Below are positions 42,539 through 49,936 of a stretch of DNA of 64,000 bases, one piece after another (the stretch's first letter is position 1; every line of letters begins with the position of its first letter). The stretch is taken from positions 41,021 to 105,020 of the forward strand of contig NZ_BOVK01000032.1 in the NCBI RefSeq assembly GCF_018403685.1, written 5' to 3'. The notes under the pieces are model-generated. The model was not told the DNA's origin. It did not search any database and saw only the letters and a program-made list of their open reading frames with translations. This DNA is from Xylanibacillus composti (GTDB taxonomy: Bacteria > Bacillota > Bacilli > Paenibacillales > K13). The position numbers were made by a program, and so were the translations under genes.

Positions 42539-43675
42539 TCAGTTTGATTTAGTAAGAAACCACTGCTTACATCTTCTGCAAAACCAGAGAACTGGCCGCA
42601 GCGGAAAGTAGAGTATAGACAAGGATTCCGGAAGTGCCAGCATTTCCTTGTCCCTCGCTTTTGGAACGAACAGTTCCAGCACGTGCTTTACTTTTTGCCT
42701 CGGCGATTTTATGGTGTACCTGTACTTACTGACATTTTCACCGCTAATAGACTGCAGAGCGAGATTTGCCAGCATTACCGAACGTTTGTCTTCCTTCAGC
42801 CTTTCCGCATGCTTGATGGGAGTCCCCAGCAATCTACTGGCTAACAAGAGCGTATGGTCTTTCAGATGAGTGAACTTAAATTCATGCAAACGATCATTGA
42901 TTTCTCTCCAGTCGAGGTCATGTTTCAGCATGTGGTCCAGGTCATCCAGCCAGCGAAGGCGAAACCATCCATGTCTTGCTCCGTGCGTGAGCAAATAGAA
43001 AAATAAGTCCTCATCGCCCAAGCAGTAAACCGGGAATGTCGTAATCGCACTTTTCTGCCTTCGGCTCCATAGCTCTGAAAAATCCGGCTCCCTACCCGTC
43101 TCCCGATTTAATCGCCAATGCAGCTCAATCTCAGCGTTGCTTTGAACATGTCTATAGGTTAAGTGATGATCCTTCTTTCTATCTTTTTTCTTTTTGTTTT
43201 CTAAAGATACATATCCTTGACTAGTCAACACATGATCGGCAGCTTCTGCCATATGCGGCGGTACTAAAACGTCCAGGTCCTTAGAAGTACGCAGGGACAG
43301 ATCGCCGTACAACTTGTGTGCCAGAACTGGCCCCTTCATCATGAGCAAATGCACACCCGCATCGCTCAACGCCCTGGATATTCTCTCCATTTCGCCTGTC
43401 AAATAAAGCATCCGAAACGTATTTTGACTATACCTCGTGTGCAGAGCACTTAAGATATGCGGCGGAACAATGTGATGCTCGATCTTCTTAAGCGTTGCAT
43501 ACACAACCGGGTATACACGGTGATGGTCAACCAGCACCAAAAACTGCTCCCAATCCAGTTCCTGCTCATTTCTCATCAGCTGTTCCAGGCGTCCCGGATT
43601 ATTCTCGAACCCCAAAATGGCAAACAAGAACGCCAATTCCTTGCTGCATGCATCCAAATCCACTGTTTTCACCAT
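42539..43675 (-). CDS. Nucleotidyltransferase family protein (PF14907-type, PsmN-like candidate)
   Basis: 378 residues. The nucleotidyltransferase core reads LLMMKGPVLAHKLYGDLSLRTSKDLDVLV (G, R and DxD positions), with EIELHWRLN and GARHGWFRLRWLDDLDHML further on, matching the NTP_transf_5 family. Relatives occur in lasso peptide clusters of Bacillales, and PsmN of the pseudomycoidin cluster is one (established knowledge, from memory). Here it is about 4 kb downstream of the lasso genes, between ugd and the initiating transferase. It could decorate the lasso peptide's phosphorylated tail or serve polysaccharide synthesis. Start Met at 43675 after GAAAGG. Confidence 0.75.
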   Translation of the reverse strand: MVKTVDLDACSKELAFLFAILGFENNPGRLEQLMRNEQELDWEQFLVLVDHHRVYPVVYATLKKIEHHIVPPHILSALHTRYSQNTFRMLYLTGEMERISRALSDAGVHLLMMKGPVLAHKLYGDLSLRTSKDLDVLVPPHMAEAADHVLTSQGYVSLENKKKKDRKKDHHLTYRHVQSNAEIELHWRLNRETGREPDFSELWSRRQKSAITTFPVYCLGDEDLFFYLLTHGARHGWFRLRWLDDLDHMLKHDLDWREINDRLHEFKFTHLKDHTLLLASRLLGTPIKHAERLKEDKRSVMLANLALQSISGENVSKYRYTIKSPRQKVKHVLELFVPKARDKEMLALPESLSILYFPLRPVLWFCRRCKQWFLTKSN

Positions 43676-43778
43676 TCGCAACCTTTCCCTTCTATAATCA
43701 ATCACTCAGGGGAGCAGCTCGATGAATGCAGAGATAGGGAAACAACAAGCATCCCGTCCGCCATACCGCGTATGATTG

Positions 43779-45122
43779 TTATGCCTGCAAAGCGGAGACA
43801 TTTTCTTCTTCCTGAACTGGGCTGGACAGCATTGGCCTGCCAACTGAACGATAAATCAAACCTGCACCGTTAAGATCCTCAGCCGTATAAACATTTCGTC
43901 CATCAACCAGTATGGGCTGCCTCATCAAGCTCGCGATATGCTTGAGATCCAAATGCCTGAACTCGTCCCACTCCGTCAAGAGACATACCGCATCGCTGTT
44001 TGAAGCAGCCTCCGAGGCGCTGGAACAACAAATGACCGAAGGATCATTGAGCATTTCGCAGAACCGTTCCATCGCGACTGGATCATAGATTTTTACTTTG
44101 GCACCGCTTGCCAGAAGCATTCCGACAATTTCTAACGATGGAGCATCACGAACATCGTCGGTATTAGGCTTGAATGATAGTCCCCATACACCTACTGTCT
44201 TATGATGCAGCCCGTTAAGCAGACGGACTAACTGGTTGAACACATTAAATCTTTGGTTCTTGTTGACCTCTACAACAGACCGAAGCAATTTGAAATCGTA
44301 GTTCACGTTCCCTGCAATCTGAATCAATGCCTGGGTGTCCTTGGGGAAACAGGATCCCCCGTAACCAACGCCCGCGTTCAGGAAGGAATCCCCTATTCGC
44401 CGGTCGTACCCCATCCCTTGGGCTACCTGGGCAACATCTGCTCCAACCAATTCGCAAAGATTGGCAATTTCATTGATAAATGAAATTTTTGTCGCCAAAA
44501 ACGCATTAGAAGCGTATTTGATCATCTCGGCGCTTCGAAGATCCGTCAGCATCATTTTCGTTGTCAGAGGCTGGTGAAGCTCCTTTATTTTTTCGGCAGC
44601 TTCCCGGGATGCCGCACCGATCACTATGCGATCAGGATGGAACGTATCCTTAATGGCCGAGCCCTCCCGCAGAAACTCCGGCACCGACACGACATCAAAT
44701 GGATGCTCGGTCAGCCCGCCGATCCGTGCTGCGATCCGCTCATTCGTCCCAACTGGCACTGTGCTCTTGACGACTATGATTTTATAACCATTCATAGCAG
44801 TCGCAACTTCGCGCGCCGCCTGCTCGATATATTGCAGATTGGCTTCTCCATTAACCGATTGCGGTGTTCCGACTGCAAGCACTACAATCTCTGCTTCTTC
44901 CACAGCTGATTCAAGATCGGTCGTTACGTGCAGCCGACCTTCGTTCATATTTTTCCGGATAAGCTCTTCCAACCCGGGCTCATAAATGGGGGATTGACCG
45001 GCTCTCAGCTTTTCTACCTTTGCCGCATCTTTGTCTACGCACGTAACGCGGTGACCTATATCCGAGAAGCATACGCCAGTTACAAGCCCCACATAGCCCG
45101 TTCCGATAACAGCCAGATTCAT
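43779..45122 (-). CDS. ugd: UDP-glucose 6-dehydrogenase
   Basis: 447 residues. Oxidises UDP-glucose to UDP-glucuronate. NAD-binding VIGTGYVGLVTGVCF (4-18), STVPVGTNERIAAR, EFLREGSAIKD, KYASNAFLATKISFINEIA and the catalytic Cys in GVGYGGSCFPKDTQAL are all present. GLSFKPNTDDVRDAPSL is the C-terminal UDP-binding motif. It provides the uronate precursor for the epimerases in the same locus and follows galU, which makes its substrate. Confidence 0.97.
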   Translation of the reverse strand: MNLAVIGTGYVGLVTGVCFSDIGHRVTCVDKDAAKVEKLRAGQSPIYEPGLEELIRKNMNEGRLHVTTDLESAVEEAEIVVLAVGTPQSVNGEANLQYIEQAAREVATAMNGYKIIVVKSTVPVGTNERIAARIGGLTEHPFDVVSVPEFLREGSAIKDTFHPDRIVIGAASREAAEKIKELHQPLTTKMMLTDLRSAEMIKYASNAFLATKISFINEIANLCELVGADVAQVAQGMGYDRRIGDSFLNAGVGYGGSCFPKDTQALIQIAGNVNYDFKLLRSVVEVNKNQRFNVFNQLVRLLNGLHHKTVGVWGLSFKPNTDDVRDAPSLEIVGMLLASGAKVKIYDPVAMERFCEMLNDPSVICCSSASEAASNSDAVCLLTEWDEFRHLDLKHIASLMRQPILVDGRNVYTAEDLNGAGLIYRSVGRPMLSSPVQEEENVSALQA

Positions 45123-45148
45123 GATAGAACACTCCCGATATGTGGTAA

Positions 45149-46039
45149 TTAACCAATTTCCTTTTGCACCGTTTCCCGCTCCAATAATTCCTCCAGCGCT
45201 TTCAGTAGCGGAGCCCTCAGTTCCTCATTGCGAACTGCGAAATCCATGGTCGTCAGGATAAAACCGAGCTTCTCTCCTACATCATAGCGCGTGCCTTCAA
45301 AATGATAGCCATATACCGGCTGATGTTCATTCAGTTTTTGGATGGCGTCGGTCAGTTGTATTTCTCCTCCCGCTCCTTTTTCTTGAAGAGACAAGAAGTC
45401 GAATATTTCAGGCGTCAGAATATACCGCCCCATAATAGCGAGGTTGGAAGGCGCCGTTCCCGGCCTTGGTTTTTCAACAAATCTTCTTACTTCATACAGC
45501 CGCCCATCCTTCTTAACTGGATCAATAATGCCGTATCTGCTTGTATCTTGATCGGCTACAGGTTGTACTCCTATTACAGACGACTGTGTAATCTCATAGT
45601 GTTGCATAAGCTGTTTCAGACATGGAACATCGCCAGAAACAATGTCATCGCCCAATAGAACGGCAAAAGGCTCGTCGCCGATGAACCTTCTTGCACACCA
45701 TACGGCATGCCCCAAACCCTTGGGCTCCTTTTGGCGAATGTAATGAATGTCCACAGAAGAGGAGCGCTGCACTTCCTCAAGCAATTTCAGCTTTCCTTTT
45801 TCGGCCAGGTTCGTTTCCAGCTCGATGGCATGATCGAAGTGATCCTCGATAGCCCGCTTGCCCTTGCCGGTTACGATAATAATATCCTCAATACCCGACT
45901 CGACGGCCTCCTCGACAATATATTGGATGGTCGGCTTGTTAATGATAGGAAGCATTTCTTTAGGCATCGCTTTGGTCGCTGGTAGAAATCGGGTCCCTAA
46001 GCCCGCGGCCGGAATGATTGCTTTTCTCACTTTGTTCAT
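45149..46039 (-). CDS. galU: UTP-glucose-1-phosphate uridylyltransferase GalU
   Basis: 296 residues. Makes UDP-glucose. The signature [27 protein letters not shown] is at the start, followed by [24 protein letters not shown] and the catalytic [30 protein letters not shown] completes the family. The start ATG at 46039 has AGGAGG nine bases upstream; the longer ORF start at 46087 is not homologous. The 237 bases between cpsD and galU hold no gene that I can see and no clear terminator. Confidence 0.96.
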   Translation of the reverse strand: MNKVRKAIIPAAGLGTRFLPATKAMPKEMLPIINKPTIQYIVEEAVESGIEDIIIVTGKGKRAIEDHFDHAIELETNLAEKGKLKLLEEVQRSSSVDIHYIRQKEPKGLGHAVWCARRFIGDEPFAVLLGDDIVSGDVPCLKQLMQHYEITQSSVIGVQPVADQDTSRYGIIDPVKKDGRLYEVRRFVEKPRPGTAPSNLAIMGRYILTPEIFDFLSLQEKGAGGEIQLTDAIQKLNEHQPVYGYHFEGTRYDVGEKLGFILTTMDFAVRNEELRAPLLKALEELLERETVQKEIG

Positions 46040-46276
46040 GTCTAACTCCCTCCTATCTATGTACAGCAGATAGTCAATACAGGGCATTCAACCCTCCCTC
46101 ACATCACACCTCCGACGATACACGTCTAAGGTCCTTGAACCCACAGCATGACCGAGTGCCTACAGTGATAGAGGTGCAGTAGACATTACCTATTAAAAAT
46201 TAATTTCTGATTGCTATTTCCTATATAGTTGAAAAACCGTTCCCGCTCCCAAGACTACCTGTTGTAAACTAGCTTC

Positions 46277-46945
46277 TTAAGAGAGCTGTTCCTTCATAGA
46301 TTTACTTGTCGCCTGGTTCAAAATAACTCCCAGTACATTGGCCTTCACGTTCCCCAACAATTGCTTGCTCTTCATGATATCTCCGCGTTTGGTCTTTCCC
46401 GCCTGCAAGACGATTAATACCCCGTCACTTTTCGTCGCGACAATCGGCGTATCGGTAAAACCCAATACCGGAGGGGTGTCAATCAGTATGATATCGAACC
46501 TTTCTTCCAGCTGATGCAAAATTTGCGTCATCCGTTTCGATGAAAGCAGTTCTGCCGGATTTGGGGGCACAGGTCCAGAAGTCAATATGGATAAATGAGG
46601 AATCGATGTTTCCTGCACCATTTCCAACAGTTCGTTTTGGTTTAGGATCACATTCGTAAGCCCGCCTCTATTGTGCTTATGAAAAATTCGGTGAATCGAT
46701 GGTTGGCGCAAATCGGCATCAATCAACAATACGTTAGATTCCTTATGAGCGAAGGCTATTGCCAAATTAACAGCCGTGGTAGTCTTCCCTTCTCTCGGAA
46801 TGGCCGAGGTAATAGCAATGGTTTTCAGATCATGGTCAGGCGAGCAATACTCCACGTTAGTTCTTAACAAACGGTAAGCTTCCGCAATATGAGACTGCGG
46901 GTTTTGATGCATGATCACAGGACATTCATTGGTTGACCGAGGCAT
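46277..46945 (-). CDS. CpsD/YwqD-type BY-kinase lacking the C-terminal tyrosine cluster
   Basis: 222 residues. Walker A SAIPREGKTT (47-56), Walker A' LLIDADLRQPS (73-83) and Walker B IILIDTPPVLG identify a bacterial tyrosine kinase of the CpsD/Wzc cytoplasmic type. EAYRLLRTNVEY near residue 22 is the oligomerisation/ER-rich segment. The protein ends SKSMKEQLS, and the last ~70 residues contain no tyrosine, whereas CpsD and YwqD end in a Tyr cluster that is autophosphorylated. The start overlaps cpsC by 20 bases. Confidence 0.9.
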   Translation of the reverse strand: MPRSTNECPVIMHQNPQSHIAEAYRLLRTNVEYCSPDHDLKTIAITSAIPREGKTTTAVNLAIAFAHKESNVLLIDADLRQPSIHRIFHKHNRGGLTNVILNQNELLEMVQETSIPHLSILTSGPVPPNPAELLSSKRMTQILHQLEERFDIILIDTPPVLGFTDTPIVATKSDGVLIVLQAGKTKRGDIMKSKQLLGNVKANVLGVILNQATSKSMKEQLS

Positions 46946-47699
46946 AGCGATTTTCCTCCACTCTCTCCTTCTTCTCCATCATTTTTTTATTTTTCGACGA
47001 TGGGTTGAGATCTTTAGGCTTTATTTTCTGGATAACCCCGTAAGTCGGCACTCCCAATACAATCGTCACATCATGCTCGCTTTTGATTGTGTCATCCCAA
47101 TAATCCAGCAGCAATGAAAGACATACAGCCAGGAACAGCGAGGCAATAAAACTGATTAACATGTTGACGAAAGGTCCGGAATTAATAGGAACAGGATTAT
47201 CTCTTACATTGGCTTCGTTCAGAATTTTAACGTTGTCCACCCGCATAAGGAACGGGATCTGCTCCTGAAAAACTTGAGAAACCGCATTGACTGCCAGAAC
47301 AGCCCTTTCATGCGAAAAATCTGTTACACTAATCGTCATAACCTGTGTTTCATTGAGCGAACTGACGCTTACCTTTCGAATAAGCTGATCTGTGGTCAGG
47401 TTCAATTGCGGATACTGGGCCACTACCTCATCCATAATAGCTCTTGATTTGATAATTTCCTTATACGTATTGACCAGCATTATATTTGCAGTTATCTCAC
47501 TGGCGTTAAGTGGCTGAGCCTGAACAAAACCATTATCTGTTTTGTTGACTAATATTTTTGCCGAGGCTTGATAGACAGGTGTAACGTAGAAAAAGCTATA
47601 CACGGCAGAAATCGCACAGCCGACAATGACAATCAGAGCTATTAGCCAAATTCGTTTCGAAAGAATCCGAAATAGCTTTTTGAATTCGATGGATTCCAT
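46926..47699 (-). CDS. Wzz/CpsC-type polysaccharide chain-length regulator and kinase modulator
   Basis: 257 residues. Wzz domain: TM1 (IWLIALIVIVGCAISAVYSFF, split near 19-38), an extracytoplasmic region with VTPVYQASAKILVNK, and TM2 (FVNMLISFIASLFLAVCLSLLL split near 180-200) preceded by P-rich ANVRDNPVPINSGP. The cytoplasmic tail would activate the adjacent BY-kinase. The ATG at 47699 has GGAGG. The promoter region upstream carries at least three operator palindromes. Confidence 0.92.
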   Translation of the reverse strand: MESIEFKKLFRILSKRIWLIALIVIVGCAISAVYSFFYVTPVYQASAKILVNKTDNGFVQAQPLNASEITANIMLVNTYKEIIKSRAIMDEVVAQYPQLNLTTDQLIRKVSVSSLNETQVMTISVTDFSHERAVLAVNAVSQVFQEQIPFLMRVDNVKILNEANVRDNPVPINSGPFVNMLISFIASLFLAVCLSLLLDYWDDTIKSEHDVTIVLGVPTYGVIQKIKPKDLNPSSKNKKMMEKKERVEENRYASVNQ

Positions 47700-47765
47700 G
47701 TTCCCCTCCGTCTCGTGCACCTCGCACTGAAATATTTAGTCTGCATGAATGCTATTTTCCGAATA

Positions 47766-47826
47766 GATACATTTTGTATCATTTTCTTACATATCAAATG
47801 TAAGTTACATTTAGTATCATTGTCAA
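47766..47826 (-). promoter_or_regulatory. cpsC promoter region with two GATAC-N5-GTATC operators
   Basis: GATACATTTTGTATC (47766-47780) is a perfect site. GTTACATTTAGTATC (47804-47818) has one arm mismatch. Between and overlapping them lie CTTACAT-N5-ATGTAAG (47786-47804) and ATGTAAGTTACAT (47798-47810), also palindromic. A minus-strand -35 TTGACA is at 47821-47826; an 18-base spacer leads to TACATT, so the second operator would cover the core promoter. Binding should block cpsC transcription. Confidence 0.6.
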
Positions 47827-47934
47827 GTTGTTTTTTCGTTTTGTCGTTTTTTGCGTCGACCGTTTATCTTACCCTGCTTGAAGCGCACTTTGTCTTTGAA
47901 GCTTTCATGAAGAAACTGACGGTTAATCCATTAT

Positions 47935-47949
47935 GATACATTTCGTATC
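47935..47949. promoter_or_regulatory. GATAC-N5-GTATC operator between lasso B2 and cpsC
   Basis: GATACATTTCGTATC is perfect, and the 17-mer TGATAC-N5-GTATCA has six-base arms. It lies 38 bases after the lasso leader-protease gene and about 235 bases upstream of cpsC. A CATAAT 15 bases after a TTGTTC on the minus strand may form a second upstream cpsC promoter. No terminator was seen after lasso B2, so read-through into cpsC is possible. Confidence 0.6.
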
Positions 47950-47986
47950 AGAACAAGCACTCGTTAGCAGATATAGCGCTCAACGC

Positions 47987-48439
47987 TCACCTTACCTGCA
48001 CGTACTTCGCAAATTTCCCCACCACTGTGAACCTCTCTTTTCCCTCCGCACCTGTTAACGTACGTCTGCCGCTGCGCAGCCAAGCGTGGGCGATCATCCT
48101 GCCATTCTCATCCTTTGCCGTTCCCATGTACAGCGTACAAGCCACGCCTCTGCGCTCCAGCATTTTCATCGCCGCGATAGCCATCACCAGACATCTGCTC
48201 TCCCACCATGTATATCGGCTCATTGTGCGAACCGCTCTCGATACATCGACGATGACGGGGACATGAGCATCCTCATAAGTATAGGGGGTCTCTTGCATGT
48301 ATACACCCAGAGCAGGTGCCACCTTGGAAAATGGCAGCATCTTAAACACTCGAGCCCAGCCCAAGAAATAAAACGCTTCTATATACAGCAGCTTTTGCCG
48401 CATAGGCAGCGAGAGAAATGTTCTCATCTTATTTCCCAA
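47987..48439 (-). CDS. Lasso peptide leader protease (B2, transglutaminase-like)
   Basis: 150 residues. Cys83 in TWWESRCLVMAIAAM and His118 in RMIAHAWLRSG form the cysteine-protease pair of the lasso B2 family, which removes the leader from the precursor. It starts at TTG 48439, with AGGG seven bases upstream, 17 bases after the B1 stop. It works with B1, the separate recognition subunit, in the B1/B2-split system typical of Firmicutes. Confidence 0.9.
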   Translation of the reverse strand: MGNKMRTFLSLPMRQKLLYIEAFYFLGWARVFKMLPFSKVAPALGVYMQETPYTYEDAHVPVIVDVSRAVRTMSRYTWWESRCLVMAIAAMKMLERRGVACTLYMGTAKDENGRMIAHAWLRSGRRTLTGAEGKERFTVVGKFAKYVQVR

Positions 48440-48455
48440 TGCAATTCCCTACCTT

Positions 48456-48761
48456 TTACGAATGAACGGAATGGGCTGACTGAATCAAATCTTCCTTCAG
48501 CAGCATTTGCAAAAATTCCAGAACTTGCGTTCTGCACGTATCCACATCGATTTCATATTCCTCCATCAGCTGCTCGATCAAATGCTGAACCTGGACTGGA
48601 GAGGCAATCAACTCCCAGATCCGTCCTCCCACTGTGCCAAGGTTATAATACTTGCCAGTGTTCACGCTCATCATAACCTTTTCTCCGTCCATATCACTGA
48701 CAAGGTGGCCGTTCGTTTGCACAACGGTGTTGGACAGGGACAGCTTCATGTTCTGATCCAT
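48456..48761 (-). CDS. Lasso peptide recognition element protein (B1, PqqD-like RRE)
   Basis: 101 residues with the PqqD-like fold: LSNTVVQTNGHLVSDMDGEKV, VMMSVNTGKYYNLGTVGGRIWELI, then helices EQLMEEYEIDVDTCRTQVLEFLQ. This winged-helix domain binds the precursor leader. The start ATG at 48761 has AAGGAAGGCGAG upstream and lies 68 bases inside the 3' end of the kinase gene, an unusually long overlap. Confidence 0.92.
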   Translation of the reverse strand: MDQNMKLSLSNTVVQTNGHLVSDMDGEKVMMSVNTGKYYNLGTVGGRIWELIASPVQVQHLIEQLMEEYEIDVDTCRTQVLEFLQMLLKEDLIQSAHSVHS

Positions 48762-49683
48762 TTCGCTCGCCTTCCTTTCTTATGGTCTTAACTACATGTT
48801 CCGCCAATTGGGCAGCCGAAAGTCCGTGAATGGGCCTTTCCAATCGATAATGTTCCGTTCCGGACGCAAGTGCTGCGGCGAACGAGAATTGCCACTGCTG
48901 CAGGCCGAGAGCAGGGATTAGAAAGTTGCGATACGTGTGCAGCATAAGCATTCGTATTCCCTGCAAGCGATCCAGCCGCCGAATGACGAGGCGTTCCGAT
49001 TGTCCGGAAACCATTTCAAACACACCGCCCAGCGAGACAGGGGCAGCGCTAAAGGAACTGGCGGCAGGCACCACATATTTGGACTCATGCTTGTCGACCA
49101 AGGCATAAACTGTGCGACGCATGCCTAACTGATCCAGACTGGACGCCCACAACCGCTGACGGGGGAAAGCGGGCACCGCCAAGTACCCGTCTTGTGATCG
49201 GCATACGGCTACAATATCATCGCTTATGAATGGAAAGCCCCGGTTCACCAATGCTGCAGCCAAAGTTGACTTTCCCGCACCAGAATGGCCCACAAACGCA
49301 TAAGCCTTGTCGCCTGCGACTACCGCGCTCCCATGCAGCGGCAGCATCCCCTTTTGCAAGAGCAGCGCCCCTACGCAAGTGCTGGTTACACACAGGCGAA
49401 TCAATTCTTCATCGGCATTGTCCTCCGGAGAAATCCAGATATGCTTCCCGCTCTCCACTTTGAATACTGCCGCTCCGGCAAGATAGAAATAGACAGAACC
49501 GCCGTGTGCAAGCACCTTGCGTTCTTGCAGGCGAGGTCTCCACTCCGCAAGATCAGTATATTGAATGGAGATGTCCGGTTCGCAAGTCCAGCCATTCGCC
49601 TCAGGCCATTCCGCCAAGATCAATTCGCTGGCTATGCGCATGCCAAACGCTTGATACCATGTGCATGGCGCAACATTAGACAT
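48694..49683 (-). CDS. HPr-kinase-like lasso peptide kinase
   Basis: 329 residues. The C-terminal half resembles HprK: P-loop VGHSGAGKST at 131-140, LPLHGSAVV before it, and PFISDDIVAV after it. In the paeninodin and pseudomycoidin systems such a kinase phosphorylates the C-terminal Ser of the precursor (established knowledge). The precursor encoded just upstream ends in Ser. Start ATG 49683 has GGAG eight bases upstream; GTG 49692 is within that site. The last ~20 residues overlap the B1 gene. Confidence 0.9.
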   Translation of the reverse strand: MSNVAPCTWYQAFGMRIASELILAEWPEANGWTCEPDISIQYTDLAEWRPRLQERKVLAHGGSVYFYLAGAAVFKVESGKHIWISPEDNADEELIRLCVTSTCVGALLLQKGMLPLHGSAVVAGDKAYAFVGHSGAGKSTLAAALVNRGFPFISDDIVAVCRSQDGYLAVPAFPRQRLWASSLDQLGMRRTVYALVDKHESKYVVPAASSFSAAPVSLGGVFEMVSGQSERLVIRRLDRLQGIRMLMLHTYRNFLIPALGLQQWQFSFAAALASGTEHYRLERPIHGLSAAQLAEHVVKTIRKEGERNGSEHEAVPVQHRCANERPPCQ

Positions 49684-49710
49684 CTGCTTCACTCCATCTG
49701 GTTACAATTC

Positions 49711-49750
49711 AAAAAAGTGGGCCCCTATGCAGCCGCAACCGCATAAGGGC
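49711..49750 (-). terminator. Attenuator-like hairpin between lasso precursor and kinase genes
   Basis: On the minus strand GCCCTTATGC (49741-49750) pairs with GCATAGGGGC (49721-49730), followed after CCAC by TTTTTT (49711-49716). A partial terminator here would make more precursor mRNA than downstream enzyme mRNA, as is common in RiPP operons. Confidence 0.75.
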
Positions 49751-49773
49751 AAGCGTTAAGTAGTTACAAGTGC

Positions 49774-49905
49774 TTAGCTGTTGTACAGGTCTGCATCGCT
49801 AGGCGTAGCCCAGTCAATATTTCTCCATCCTGGTCCTTCCATCGTCTTGTTCACGTTCAGCACTTCCAGGTTTGGAGCAGCCCATTCTTTCTTTGCGTTT
49901 TGCAT
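49774..49905 (-). CDS. Lasso peptide precursor, paeninodin-like
   Basis: 43 residues, found by reading the gap between the synthetase and kinase genes. The leader contains WAAPNLEVL (W8..P11.L13, a variant of the YxxPxL motif bound by B1) and ends NKTM with Thr21 at the conserved -2 position. Cleavage after Met22 gives a 21-residue core, EGPGWRNIDW then ATPSDADLYNS. Asp31 would be core residue 9, giving a nine-residue macrolactam ring closed on the Glu1 amine, as in paeninodin (Ala1-Asp9). The C-terminal Ser43 is the expected phosphorylation site. The ATG at 49905 has GGGGGTGA upstream. Cleavage one residue later would give Gly1 and an eight-residue ring. Confidence 0.93.
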   Translation of the reverse strand: MQNAKKEWAAPNLEVLNVNKTMEGPGWRNIDWATPSDADLYNS

Positions 49906-49936
49906 AGTTCTCACCCCCTTCCCGCAGTAGTCAAAA

